Origin: DATHVI01 sp035461385
GTDB taxonomy: Bacteria; Actinomycetota; Thermoleophilia; Solirubrobacterales; 70-9
NCBI GenBank assembly: GCA_035461385.1
Contig: DATHVI010000038.1
Location: 1-26,060 of the forward strand
Direction: 5' to 3'
Length of the DNA stretch: 26,060 bases
Shown: piece by piece, positions 13,574-21,043 of the stretch
Position numbering within the stretch: position 1 is the first letter of the stretch
Layout: each line of letters starts with the position of its first letter
Translations under genes and position numbers: made by a program
Notes under the pieces: generated by a model
The model's database searches: none
Told to the model about the DNA's origin: nothing
Seen by the model: the letters and a program-made list of their open reading frames with translations, nothing else

Positions 13574-14530
13574 ATGGACCGTCGCTCATGGACGCTGCTG
13601 ATCGCCCTCGCCGCGATCTGGGGCGCCAGCTACATGCTGATCAAGATCGGGCTGCGCGACCTCTCGCCGGCGATGGTGGCCTGGATCCGGGTCGCGCTCG
13701 CGGCGCTCGTGATCGCGCCGATCGCGGTCGCCAAGGGCGCGCTCGCGGGGTTGGGTGGGGCGATCGGGATGCTCGTCGCGCTCGGCGCGATCCAGGTAGC
13801 CGGTCCGTTCTTCCTGATCTCCCTCGGGGAGCAAGAGATCTCCTCGGCGCTCGCCGGGATCCTCGTCGCGGCGACCCCGATCTTCACAGCGATCCTCGCG
13901 ATCTGGATCGACCACGAGGAGCGCTCGCAGGGCCTGCGACTGGTCGGGGTCGGGATCGGGATCGCGGGCGTCGTCCTGCTGATGGGGATCGACCTCAGCG
14001 GTTCGGGGGCGGCGCTCCTCGGCGGTCTCGCGGTGGTTCTCGCTGCGCTCGGCTACGCGATCGCGGGGTTCATCGTCAAGCACCGGTTTGCCGGGCTGGA
14101 CCCGCTCGCGGTGACGGTCGCGGTGATGAGCGCGAGCGCCCTGCTGCTCGCGCCGCCGGCGCTCGCCACCGCTCCCTCCGGAGTGCCGGGGGTCGGACCC
14201 CTCGCTGCCGTCGCGGCACTTGGCGTCGTCGGCACCGGGATCGCCTTCGTGCTCTTCTACGACCTGATCGGCCAGGTCGGACCCGCGCGGGCATGGCTCG
14301 TCTCCTACCTCGCGCCCGGGTTTGCGGTCGCCTACGGGCTCGTCCTGCTCGGCGAGGAGATCACGGCGGCGACGATCGTGGGCCTGGTGATGATCCTCGC
14401 CGGCTCGTGGCTCGCGGCCGGAGGCGGGTTCCCGCGGCTACGCCGCCTCCGCGACCCAGCGGCGCAGGAACGGCGCGGCCCGGTAGCGGTCGTCCCCGAG
14501 CTCCCGGCCGAGCGCATCGAGGATCGATAG
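13574..14530 (+). CDS. EamA/DMT-family transporter
   Basis: From ATG 13574 the product has 318 residues with ten hydrophobic helices forming two EamA repeats. The first repeat begins LLIALAAIWGASYMLIKIGL and includes the GEQEISSALAGILVAATPIF helix pair. The second includes GTGIAFVLFYDLIGQVGPAR, then YLAPGFAVAYGLVLLGEEIT. This superfamily exports amino acids, nucleosides or other metabolites; the substrate cannot be read from sequence. A longer open frame upstream is only the shifted frame of trxB. The last about 30 residues, after GGGFPRLRR, overlap the convergent dehydrogenase gene by 93 bases and read as low-complexity tail, suggesting an original stop was lost. Confidence 0.88.
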   Translation: MDRRSWTLLIALAAIWGASYMLIKIGLRDLSPAMVAWIRVALAALVIAPIAVAKGALAGLGGAIGMLVALGAIQVAGPFFLISLGEQEISSALAGILVAATPIFTAILAIWIDHEERSQGLRLVGVGIGIAGVVLLMGIDLSGSGAALLGGLAVVLAALGYAIAGFIVKHRFAGLDPLAVTVAVMSASALLLAPPALATAPSGVPGVGPLAAVAALGVVGTGIAFVLFYDLIGQVGPARAWLVSYLAPGFAVAYGLVLLGEEITAATIVGLVMILAGSWLAAGGGFPRLRRLRDPAAQERRGPVAVVPELPAERIEDR

Positions 14531-15856
14531 GACGCGCGCCGGGCCGATCGCCTCGGCCCACTCGAACGGGCCCCGCGGGTGGTTGTAGCCGAGGCGCATC
14601 GCCGTGTCGACGTCGTCGGGAGTGCCGACCCGCTCGCTGACCGCGCAGCAGGCCTCGTTGACGAGCTGCGCGACGATCCGGCCGAGGACGAGGCCGGGTG
14701 TGTCGCCGACCCAAACGGTGTGCTTTCCGAGGCCGCGAAAGTACGACTCGACCGCGTCGGCGGCGTCGTCGGCCGTCGCGCCGGTGCGCGTGAGCTCGAC
14801 CAGCCGCGCCTCGGCAAGCGTTGGCAGGGCGACGTAGCCCACCGTGCGCTCACCGACGCCGAGCTTCGCCAGGCTCGAGCGCTCGAGCGGGTGCGCCCGC
14901 GCCCCGCTCGGCGTGACGACGACGGGCGCGGGGCCGGGGCCGGGGGGCTCGAGCGCGGGGTCGGGGTCGGGCGGCTCGGGGTCGTCCGGGCGGTGCGGGC
15001 CGTCGCCGTAGGCGTAGAAGCCGCGTCCGCTCTTGCGCCCGAGCCGGCCATCGGCGACGAGCCGCGCCTGGAGCGGATGCGGGCGCCAGCGAGGCTCGCC
15101 ACCGCTCTGCTCGTACAGGGAGCGGGAGACCTCGAGGTTTACGTCGACGCCGATCACGTCGATGACCTCGAACGGCCCCATCCGGTGACCGGCGCCGATC
15201 CGGATGATCCGGTCGACGACCATCGGCGGCGCGATCCGCTCACCGACCAGGTGGAGCGCCTCGAGGGTGAACGGGCGCGAGCAGCGGTTGGCGATGAATC
15301 CGACCGCGTCGGCGGCCCGGATCGGCCGCCGTCCCATCCGCTCGGCGACCTCGGTGGCGGCAGCGGCGGCCTCCTCCGACGTCGCTTCGGCGGCGACGAT
15401 CTCGACCAGCGGCATCAACGGCGGCGGGTTGAAGAAGTGCATCCCGCAGACCCGCTCCGGGCGCTCGACCGCATCCGCGATCGCAGCGACGCGAAGCGAG
15501 GACGTGTTCGTCGCCAGCACCGCCTCCGGGGTGCAGTTCTCGCCGAGGCATGCGAACAGGGCGCGCTTGAGCTCGAGGTCCTCGGGGACCGCCTCGATCA
15601 CCAGCTCGCACCGCGCGAGCACCTCGAGGCCACGCGCGGTGCGCAGCCGCGCCGACGCCGCCTCGGCCGCGGCGCGGGACCAGCGGCCACGGTCCGCGCC
15701 CTTGAGCAGGTCGGCGCGCAATCGCTCCTCGCCGGCCGCGAGCGCGTCGGGATCGGCGTCGTGGAGGTAGGTGTCGAACCCACTCAGGCAGGCGAGCTGG
15801 GCGATGCCGGCGCCCATCGTCCCCGCGCCGGCGACTCCGATGCGTTCAACCTTCAC
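14438..15856 (-). CDS. 3-hydroxyacyl-CoA dehydrogenase (two-domain, FadB/PaaH type)
   Basis: The gene encodes 472 residues from GTG 15856. This cytosolic enzyme oxidises 3-hydroxyacyl-CoA with NAD+, in beta-oxidation or aromatic degradation. The NAD-binding loop is GVAGAGTMGAGIAQ (7-20). The substrate-site motif ATNTSSL is at 115-121. The catalytic pair is H140 (GMHFFNPPP) and E152 (PLVEIV). The first C-terminal helical domain contains DAVGFIANRCSRPF and GRKSGRGFYAYGDG. A Pro-rich linker of about 30 residues then precedes a second copy of the helical domain (VGDTPGLVLGRIVAQLVNEA, LGYNHPRGPFEWAE). The duplicated C-terminal domain is typical of PaaH-like proteins. It converges on and overlaps the transporter gene by 93 bases. 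Confidence 0.93.
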   Translation of the reverse strand: MKVERIGVAGAGTMGAGIAQLACLSGFDTYLHDADPDALAAGEERLRADLLKGADRGRWSRAAAEAASARLRTARGLEVLARCELVIEAVPEDLELKRALFACLGENCTPEAVLATNTSSLRVAAIADAVERPERVCGMHFFNPPPLMPLVEIVAAEATSEEAAAAATEVAERMGRRPIRAADAVGFIANRCSRPFTLEALHLVGERIAPPMVVDRIIRIGAGHRMGPFEVIDVIGVDVNLEVSRSLYEQSGGEPRWRPHPLQARLVADGRLGRKSGRGFYAYGDGPHRPDDPEPPDPDPALEPPGPGPAPVVVTPSGARAHPLERSSLAKLGVGERTVGYVALPTLAEARLVELTRTGATADDAADAVESYFRGLGKHTVWVGDTPGLVLGRIVAQLVNEACCAVSERVGTPDDVDTAMRLGYNHPRGPFEWAEAIGPARVLSILDALGRELGDDRYRAAPFLRRWVAEAA

Positions 15857-16015
15857 TTCGCGGCTTCGCGGTGAGCTTTTCCTTGCCCGCTACGGGTCGG
15901 TGACGTCTCCCGCGCCCGGGATGATGGCGTCCGTGGCGGTCGCGTGCCGCCCGACGCCTGCCTCCGGACTCGCGGCTGCGGATCGGGGCCCGGCCGCGAT
16001 GTCGCGCCGCGTCGA

Positions 16016-16816
16016 TCACGTCCGGTCCTCGGCCGCGAGCTCGCGGTCGCGGACGCGGTCGAAGGCCCGCTGAGCCTCGCGGGTGCGCTCGCCCGGGGCG
16101 GCCAGCTCGCGACCGTCGATCGCCGCCACCGGCTGGATCTCGCGGGTCGTCGACGCGAGGAAGGCCTCGCGCGCGGAGCGGGCGTCGTCGAGGGCGAACT
16201 CGCCCTCGGTCACCTCGAGCTCGCGGACGATCTGCGCCCGGGTGATCGAGTCGAGGATTCCCGCCGCGATCGCGGGCGTCCGCAGCTCGCCCGCCGCCGA
16301 GACCCAGAACACGGCCGCGGTCGGGGCTTCGAGGACGATGCCGTCCGGCCGAACGAGCAGGGCCTCGTCGGCGCCCCGCCGCGCCGCGATCCGCGTCGCT
16401 TGCATGTTGGCGGCGTACGAGATCGACTTCACCCCGTCGAGGATCACGCTCGGCGAGTAGGTGACGCTCGCGACTCGCACCGTCGCCCCGCGCGGCGGCA
16501 GCGCCTCGGTGAGCAGCAGACGCCGGCCGGCCCTGGTGAGGACGATCCGAAGCTGGGCGTCGGCAGCGCCGTGGCGCTCGAGCAGCGCCTCGAGCTCGCG
16601 CTCGATCGACCTCCGGTCGACCGCGAGCTCGATCGCGGCGGCCGAGCGCTCGAGCCGGTCGAGGTGCGGTTCGAGCGCGAATGGCCGCCCGCGGTAGAGC
16701 CGGACCACCTCGAACGCGCCATCGCCCCGGTAGAGGCCGTCGTCGGGCAGCGGGAGCGACGCCGCGCGCGTGGGGCGGATCGCGCCGTCGACCGAGGCCA
16801 GCTCCTCGAACGCCAT
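16016..16816 (-). CDS. Class IV PLP-dependent aminotransferase / aminodeoxychorismate lyase-like
   Basis: From ATG 16816 the product has 266 residues. The fold-type IV pattern is complete: GDGAFEVVRLYRGRPFALEP (31-50), EPHLDRLERSA, the PLP lysine K130 in VKSISYAANMQATRIAA, then GADEALLVRPDGIVLEAPTA (148-167, E163) and PAIAAGILDSITRAQI (181-196). The family includes branched-chain aminotransferase (IlvE), D-amino-acid aminotransferase and aminodeoxychorismate lyase (PabC). The short length and missing IlvE-specific segments favour a PabC or D-amino-acid type enzyme, but this is not certain. A TAGCCT box lies ten bases before the ATG, suggesting a leaderless start; the frame stays open upstream through a repeat region. 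It lies 159 bases upstream of the dehydrogenase gene on the same strand. Confidence 0.88.
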   Translation of the reverse strand: MAFEELASVDGAIRPTRAASLPLPDDGLYRGDGAFEVVRLYRGRPFALEPHLDRLERSAAAIELAVDRRSIERELEALLERHGAADAQLRIVLTRAGRRLLLTEALPPRGATVRVASVTYSPSVILDGVKSISYAANMQATRIAARRGADEALLVRPDGIVLEAPTAAVFWVSAAGELRTPAIAAGILDSITRAQIVRELEVTEGEFALDDARSAREAFLASTTREIQPVAAIDGRELAAPGERTREAQRAFDRVRDRELAAEDRT

Positions 16817-16826
16817 CTCGGCTGCG

Positions 16827-16832
16827 AGGCTA
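16827..16832 (-). promoter_or_regulatory. Putative -10 box (TAGCCT) for the aminotransferase gene
   Basis: On the minus strand TAGCCT is ten bases before ATG 16816, and no ribosome site is present. It supports this start over longer in-frame alternatives. Confidence 0.35.
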
Positions 16833-16930
16833 CCGACCCTGCGCCGGCGCCGGTCGGGACCGGGCCGGTCAGCTTGCCGACCCCGCATGCCGCGCAGCGT
16901 CACCAACCGGTCGGGGGGCAAGTGGCGCAT

Positions 16931-16966
16931 CGATCGATCTATCCATCTATCCTTCGATCGATCGAA
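16931..16966. repeat. Simple-sequence palindrome (TCGATCGATC arms)
   Basis: TCGATCGATC (16931-16940) and GATCGATCGA (16957-16966) form a perfect 10-base inverted repeat around a 16-base TATC/CATC-rich spacer. It is AT-rich for this genome and sits in the 245-base divergent gap between the aminotransferase and the surface-protein gene. Apart from the TAGCCT box I see nothing else there. Confidence 0.6.
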
Positions 16967-17061
16967 CTGTGGTAACCGGTTCGTGGTAGCGAATGCCCGG
17001 CCGGAAGCTCGGGCGCTCAAAGGGACCAAGAACTCCACGCTCGTTGGGAGGTAACGATCCA

Positions 17062-18471
17062 GTGTCAGGACGACCCAGGACCTTGAAGCTTGCAATCGGC
17101 GTCACCGCGGCGATCGCCGCGCTGCTCGCCGCTCCGGCGGCCGCGACGGCGGGGCCGCTCGGCAATCTGCTGAACACCGTCAACGACACCCTCGACGGTG
17201 TCGTCGGCGGGGGCGGCGGGGACCCGAGCCCTTCGCCGGCTCCGCAGCCCGCCCCCGCGCCCCAGCCGGCGCCCCAGCAGGTCGACCAGTACACGCCGCC
17301 CGCCCACGGAACCAACCCGCATGCGCAGGGCACCGGCGCCGTCGTCGACCTGACCCCGGAGGATTCGCGGCCGCTGCCGTACGACCCGGCCGGAGGCAGC
17401 GAGGAAGTCGTCGTCGGCGGCTCGCGCGGCGAGCAGAACGAAGACGGCTCGTACCACGGTCATGTGACGATCCTCAGCCTCCTCGGCACGGAGCTGATCA
17501 CCGGCGCCGACACCGGTCCCGGCGAGGCCTCGACCGGACCGGCCGGCCCGCTCAACGAGTTGCTCGCCGAGGTCTGCGACAACTCCGGGATTTGCCTGTC
17601 CGTGCTCGACGTCGACTCGGAGACGACCGACACCGGCTCGACCAATCGCTTCTCGGTCGCGAGCGCCGACGTCACCCTCGAGGAGACCGAGATCCTGTCC
17701 GCCGGAGTCGTCGAGTCGGAGGGGACGATCACCGAGGCCGACGGCTGCCAGCGGTCGACGGCAAGCTCGAGCGTCGCCAACGCATCGCTCGCGCCGGTCG
17801 ACCTGGTGACGGTGAACGCGGCCGACTCGAGCTCCGAGTCGGAAGCGTGCGACGATGGTCGCACCGCCCAGAGTCAGGACGGCGGCGTTCTCGCGACCGC
17901 CAGCGTCCTCGGCGAGCCGCTGCCGGTCGAGGTCCTCCCGAGCGGCTGCTCTGAGGGCGCCCCCAACACCGAGGCGACCGTCCTGCCGATGATCCCGGTC
18001 GACCTCGTCAGCCTCGGCGTCTGCAACGCCGAGGACTCGAGTACGGCCGGTGGCGATCAGAACGACGACCCGTACGGGGTCCGCGAGGCGCTCACCGTCC
18101 TCCCCGGGATCCTCGGCGCCGAGCTCGGCGATCTCGTCAAGGTGACCGCCGCCGCCTCCGAGTCGCACGCGGTCGCGCCCGGCGGCGGGGCCGAGGAGCC
18201 TCCCGGCCCCGGGCCCGAGGAGCCCGAGGAGCCGGGCTCCGGCCCCGACGGCCCCGGTGAGTCCGACGCGCCCGGCGCGCCGGGGGGGCCGGGCGGGCCT
18301 GGTGGGCCCGGTGGACCCGCGGATGGGCCCAGTGCCGCGCCCACCGACGCGCTGCCCTTCACCGGCTCCGACGTGCTCCTCCTCGCGCTGATCGGGTTCG
18401 GCGTCATGGCCACCGGCCTCGGCGGGATGGCTCTCGCCGACCGCCGGCGGGGCCCGACGCAGGCCCGCTGA
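17062..18471 (+). CDS. Secreted LPXTG-type (LPFTG) surface protein, function unknown
   Basis: GTG 17062 is preceded by a strong GGGAGG ten bases away, giving 469 residues; an upstream in-frame ATG at 16993 lacks this support. A signal peptide occupies about 1-31 (basic start, LKLAIGVTAAIAALLAAPAA core, cleavage near ATAGP). A Pro/Ala/Gln-rich spacer follows at about 52-75, then a Ser/Thr/Glu/Asp-rich domain with several cysteines (CDNSGIC, DGCQRS, EACDDG, SGCSEG, GVCNAED). A Gly/Pro-rich stalk with GGP repeats precedes LPFTG at 431-435. A hydrophobic helix and RRR tail complete a classic sortase signal. The protein is therefore predicted to be wall-anchored. No sortase gene is in this window. 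I do not recognise the central domain. Confidence 0.85.
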   Translation: MSGRPRTLKLAIGVTAAIAALLAAPAAATAGPLGNLLNTVNDTLDGVVGGGGGDPSPSPAPQPAPAPQPAPQQVDQYTPPAHGTNPHAQGTGAVVDLTPEDSRPLPYDPAGGSEEVVVGGSRGEQNEDGSYHGHVTILSLLGTELITGADTGPGEASTGPAGPLNELLAEVCDNSGICLSVLDVDSETTDTGSTNRFSVASADVTLEETEILSAGVVESEGTITEADGCQRSTASSSVANASLAPVDLVTVNAADSSSESEACDDGRTAQSQDGGVLATASVLGEPLPVEVLPSGCSEGAPNTEATVLPMIPVDLVSLGVCNAEDSSTAGGDQNDDPYGVREALTVLPGILGAELGDLVKVTAAASESHAVAPGGGAEEPPGPGPEEPEEPGSGPDGPGESDAPGAPGGPGGPGGPGGPADGPSAAPTDALPFTGSDVLLLALIGFGVMATGLGGMALADRRRGPTQAR

Positions 18472-18487
18472 AGTGCCCGGGCCCGGC

Positions 18488-18514
18488 GGCGGGCGGGCTC
18501 TGCGCCCGCCCGCC
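18488..18514 (+). terminator. Strong GC hairpin after the surface-protein gene
   Basis: An 11-bp perfect stem (18488-18498 with 18504-18514, GGCGGGCGGGC type) closes a TCTGC loop 17 bases after the stop codon. No U-tract follows, as is common for high-GC actinobacterial terminators. It probably ends the transcript or stabilises its 3' end. Confidence 0.6.
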
Positions 18515-18545
18515 CCGGGCTCGGCCGGCCTCGCCGATCCCGACG

Positions 18546-19121
18546 ATGACGTCAAAGAAGACGATCTGGCTCCGGCGCGCAGCGATGATGGCGGTCGTCG
18601 GCGTGGCGGTCGCGATCCCGGCCACCCTGCTCGTCCGTGACGGCGGGGCCGAGCCCGAACGAATCGGCCCGGTCACCCTGCCGAGCGCGGTCGAGGAGCC
18701 GCTGCGGACCGATCGCGGCCTGCGTGTCGGTTACCGGGTCCCCCGGGGCTGGAAACGGATCAGGGAGGACCGGACGCTCAAGCTCCGCAGCCGCAATCGG
18801 ACCACGCTGGTCGCGATCGCCGCCCCGGCCTCCGCGGATCGCGCCGGTCGCGTGCGGCGGGACCTGCTGCGCGAGATCCGCAGGGCCTACCGCGGTGCCG
18901 ACATCCGGGCCGGCGGCGAGCGGCGGGTCGGGGGCCTCGATGCCCGCACGGCGGTGATCGGCGCCCGCCGGCCCGGGGGAGGGCGGATCCGGATCCTGCT
19001 TGCCGTCGCCCCGGGGAAGAAGCGGACCTACGTCGTCGAGACGTTCACGGCTCCCGGCGCGGAGTCGAGGCGGATCGTCCAGGCCCAGGAGGCGCTGAAC
19101 GCGCTCGAGCTTCGCGGATAG
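18546..19121 (+). CDS. Membrane-anchored protein of unknown function
   Basis: The gene encodes 191 residues from ATG 18546. A basic N-terminus (MTSKKTIWLRR) precedes one helix at about 12-30, so the rest should be extracytoplasmic. That domain begins with a GLRVGYRVPRGWKRIREDRT segment, as in proteins with a PsbP/DUF1795-like beta fold. It continues with TTLVAIAAPAS, a helix RRDLLREIRRAYRGAD, and strands RIRILLAVAPGKKRTYVVET before a final helix. The resemblance to PsbP-like domains is from overall pattern only. No ribosome site is seen. It follows the surface-protein gene after a terminator hairpin, with 74 bases between them. Confidence 0.65.
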   Translation: MTSKKTIWLRRAAMMAVVGVAVAIPATLLVRDGGAEPERIGPVTLPSAVEEPLRTDRGLRVGYRVPRGWKRIREDRTLKLRSRNRTTLVAIAAPASADRAGRVRRDLLREIRRAYRGADIRAGGERRVGGLDARTAVIGARRPGGGRIRILLAVAPGKKRTYVVETFTAPGAESRRIVQAQEALNALELRG

Positions 19122-19168
19122 CCCGGCGCAGCGCGCGTGCCGGCGGGCCCGCCGCCGCTGATCGGGGC

Positions 19169-19174
19169 TAACGT
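19169..19174 (+). promoter_or_regulatory. Putative -10 box (TAACGT)
   Basis: GCTAACGT is ten bases before ATG 19185, and no ribosome site is present. This again suggests a leaderless start, or one very short leader. Confidence 0.35.
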
Positions 19175-19184
19175 AGGCCCGGCG

Positions 19185-19520
19185 ATGGAGTTCTTCCTCG
19201 TCTCGCTCGGGATCGTGGCGGCGATCCTCCTCTTCGTCCTCGTCGTCGCAAGGGCGTATCCGGGCAGCGGCGCTGACCTCCTCGACTGGCGGCCGAGCCG
19301 CTCCCCCGAGTTCGAGGCGGAGCTCGAGACGCACGACGTCCAGCAGATGATCGACGCCCAGAACGAGCTCCGGCGCCGCCGCGGCGCGAGCGAGATCACC
19401 GAAGCCGATGCCCACCGGATGGCGCGCGAGGACGAAGCGGTGCGAGAGCGGGGGCGCCGTAGCCCGCGCCGCGATGGCGAGGGCGAGGGCGGCGAGCGTC
19501 CAGGGGCGACGTCCGGCTGA
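19185..19520 (+). CDS. Small one-helix membrane protein of unknown function
   Basis: From ATG 19185 the product has 111 residues. Residues 2-22 (EFFLVSLGIVAAILLFVLVV) are one transmembrane helix with no preceding charge, likely orienting the rest into the cytoplasm. The remainder is charged and largely helical: FEAELETHDVQQMIDAQNEL, then RRRRGASEITEADAHRMARE, with a Gly/Glu/Arg-rich disordered tail. I do not recognise a family. The next gene starts ten bases after its stop, so the two are probably co-transcribed. The start is supported by the TAACGT box. Confidence 0.65.
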   Translation: MEFFLVSLGIVAAILLFVLVVARAYPGSGADLLDWRPSRSPEFEAELETHDVQQMIDAQNELRRRRGASEITEADAHRMAREDEAVRERGRRSPRRDGEGEGGERPGATSG

Positions 19521-19530
19521 GGCCTCGCCG

Positions 19531-20028
19531 GTGGCGAGAGCCCTGATCGTCGGCTGCGGCTGCCGCGGGTGCGAGCTCGGGTCAGGCCTGCGCGCCGCGG
19601 GATGGGAGGTGAGGGGGACGACGCGCCGGCTCGCCGGGGTCGACCGGATCGAGGCGGCCGGGATCGAGGCGGTCGTTGCCGACCCCGATCGCCTGCTCAC
19701 AGTCATCGACCAGCTCGAGGGCGTCTCGCTGGTGTACTGGCTGCTCGCCTCCGCCCGCGGGGCGCCGGAGGCGGTCGCGGCGCTCCACGGCCCCAGGCTC
19801 GCTCGGCTGCTCGAGGAGATCGTCGACACGCCGGTGCGCGGGTTCGTCTACGAGGCCGAAGGCGACGCCCCGGCGGAGCTCGTCGCCGCCGGCGCCGCGA
19901 TCGTCCGCGAGGCGGGCGCGCGATGGCGAATCCCGGTCGAGGTCGTTGCGAGCGGTCCGAGCGACGGCATTGCCTGGCGGGAGCGGATGCTCAGCGCCGC
20001 CGATCGCCTCACCGCCCCGGGACGCTAG
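19531..20028 (+). CDS. Short Rossmann-fold (NAD(P)-binding-like) protein
   Basis: From GTG 19531 the product has 165 residues. It opens VARALIVGCGCRGCELGSGL, with a dinucleotide-binding-like GxGxxG as G8-C-G-C-R-G13, an RAAGWEVRGTTR second strand with basic residues, and SLVYWLLASARGAPEAVAAL. This resembles the first half of NAD-dependent epimerases or dehydratases (SDR-type), but there is no YxxxK catalytic motif and the length is about half that of the family. Three cysteines (C9, C11, C14) crowd the glycine loop, which is unusual. It may be a truncated epimerase or a regulatory nucleotide-binding protein. It overlaps the stop codon of the convergent gene at 20025. Confidence 0.65.
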   Translation: MARALIVGCGCRGCELGSGLRAAGWEVRGTTRRLAGVDRIEAAGIEAVVADPDRLLTVIDQLEGVSLVYWLLASARGAPEAVAALHGPRLARLLEEIVDTPVRGFVYEAEGDAPAELVAAGAAIVREAGARWRIPVEVVASGPSDGIAWRERMLSAADRLTAPGR

Positions 20029-20402
20029 TCGACTTCGGTGCGGCCGTTGCGGGGAAAGTCGAGCGGCCGCGGGGAGAGCTGCTCGCTCGCGGGCTGCGCC
20101 CAGGGGGCGGTGGCGGTCTCGCGCTCACGTGGCTTGTCGAGCGCCCCGACCGCGAGGATCGCGCCGACGACGAGCACCGCGACGACGGCGAGAAACGCAC
20201 CGTAGATGCCCGCCTGCCTGGCGAAGCTCGGGGAATAGCTGCCGCCGACGACGGTACGGCGCTTGTCGAGCCCGAGCGCGTCGAGATCGGGTGAGTCGCG
20301 ATCGATCCGCCGCCTGGCGTTCGCGCCGTGGACGCTGCTCGCCGCCTCCTCCCCGGAGGCTGAGCGGTCGTTCCGCGGGCGCTGATGCCCCTCCGCAGCC
20401 AC
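20025..20402 (-). CDS. Single-helix membrane protein of unknown function
   Basis: From GTG 20402 the product has 125 residues; a GTG at 20444 would add 14. Residues 1-60 are polar and charged (GANARRRIDRDSPDLDALGL). Residues 66-88 form one transmembrane helix (IYGAFLAVVAVLVVGAILAV), and a Pro-rich tail of about 35 residues follows. The layout suggests a cytosolic N-terminus and an external tail. A TATCGT box exactly six bases before GTG 20402 supports that start. I do not recognise a family. It is convergent with the Rossmann gene, the stop codons overlapping by two bases. Confidence 0.6.
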   Translation of the reverse strand: MAAEGHQRPRNDRSASGEEAASSVHGANARRRIDRDSPDLDALGLDKRRTVVGGSYSPSFARQAGIYGAFLAVVAVLVVGAILAVGALDKPRERETATAPWAQPASEQLSPRPLDFPRNGRTEVD

Positions 20403-20408
20403 TGTCCC

Positions 20409-20414
20409 ACGATA
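20409..20414 (-). promoter_or_regulatory. Putative -10 box (TATCGT)
   Basis: On the minus strand TATCGT is six bases before GTG 20402, and no ribosome site is present. It fits the leaderless pattern seen elsewhere in this window. Confidence 0.35.
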
Positions 20415-20471
20415 GCCCCGCTCGGCGCCGCGCGCGCCGGTCACCGTCGCTTTGCGCGCTCCGCCCGGGGG

Positions 20472-20954
20472 CTACGGCTCGCCGCCCTCGAGCCGGCGGA
20501 GGAGCTCGGCGAGGATCCGCGCCGTCGCCCCCCAGATCAGGTGACCGTCGACTTCGTAGGTCGGGGTGCGGATCGGAACCCCGTGGCGGATCAGACGCCG
20601 CATCCCGAATCCCGCCCGCAGCTCCTCGAGCGTGAACGAGAGCACCGCGGCGACCTCGGCTGGGTTCGGCTCGAAGGCGAGCCCCGATGCGATCAGGCCG
20701 ACGTACGGGTGGACCTTGTAGCCGGTGACGAAGGTGCCGATCGGCGGCAGCGCGCCGACGACCTCGACCCCGTGCGGGTCGAGCCCGATCTCCTCCTCCG
20801 CCTCGCGCAGGGCGGTGCGCTCGAGGGCCTCGGCGGGGTCGTCGCGGCGGCCGCCCGGGAACGAGATCTCGCCCGGATGGCGGCGGAGGTCCTCGCGGCG
20901 GAGCGTGAAGACGAGCCCCGGGCGCTCGGGGTGGCCGAAGATCGGCACCAGCAC
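20472..20954 (-). CDS. Nudix hydrolase, CoA-pyrophosphatase type
   Basis: The first usable start is GTG 20954, giving 160 residues. The CoA-diphosphatase signature LRRHPGEISFPGG lies just before the Nudix box GRRDDPAEALERTALREAEE followed by EIGL. The box keeps REAEEEIGL and the upstream Glu for Mg2+ binding, with one extra residue in the G-x5-E spacing. Such enzymes split CoA or acyl-CoA into phosphopantetheine and 3',5'-ADP. The C-terminal GTFVTGYKVHPYVGLIAS matches the family. The frame stays open upstream to about 21050 with protein-like sequence (LLTPAEAAAIDAHGKTDAA), and homologues usually have about 30 residues there, but I see no ATG, GTG or TTG in it. The true start may be non-standard. 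Confidence 0.85.
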   Translation of the reverse strand: MLVPIFGHPERPGLVFTLRREDLRRHPGEISFPGGRRDDPAEALERTALREAEEEIGLDPHGVEVVGALPPIGTFVTGYKVHPYVGLIASGLAFEPNPAEVAAVLSFTLEELRAGFGMRRLIRHGVPIRTPTYEVDGHLIWGATARILAELLRRLEGGEP

Positions 20955-21043
20955 CGCGGCGTCGGTCTTCCCGTGTGCGTCGATCGCCGCCGCCTCTGCC
21001 GGCGTCAGCAGCCGCGTGGCGATCGGACGGTCCGCCGCCCGGC

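Noticed and set aside
17065..18555. 496-codon minus-strand open frame opposite the surface-protein gene
   Set aside because: It is an antisense shadow; the plus strand has a strong ribosome site, signal peptide and sorting signal.
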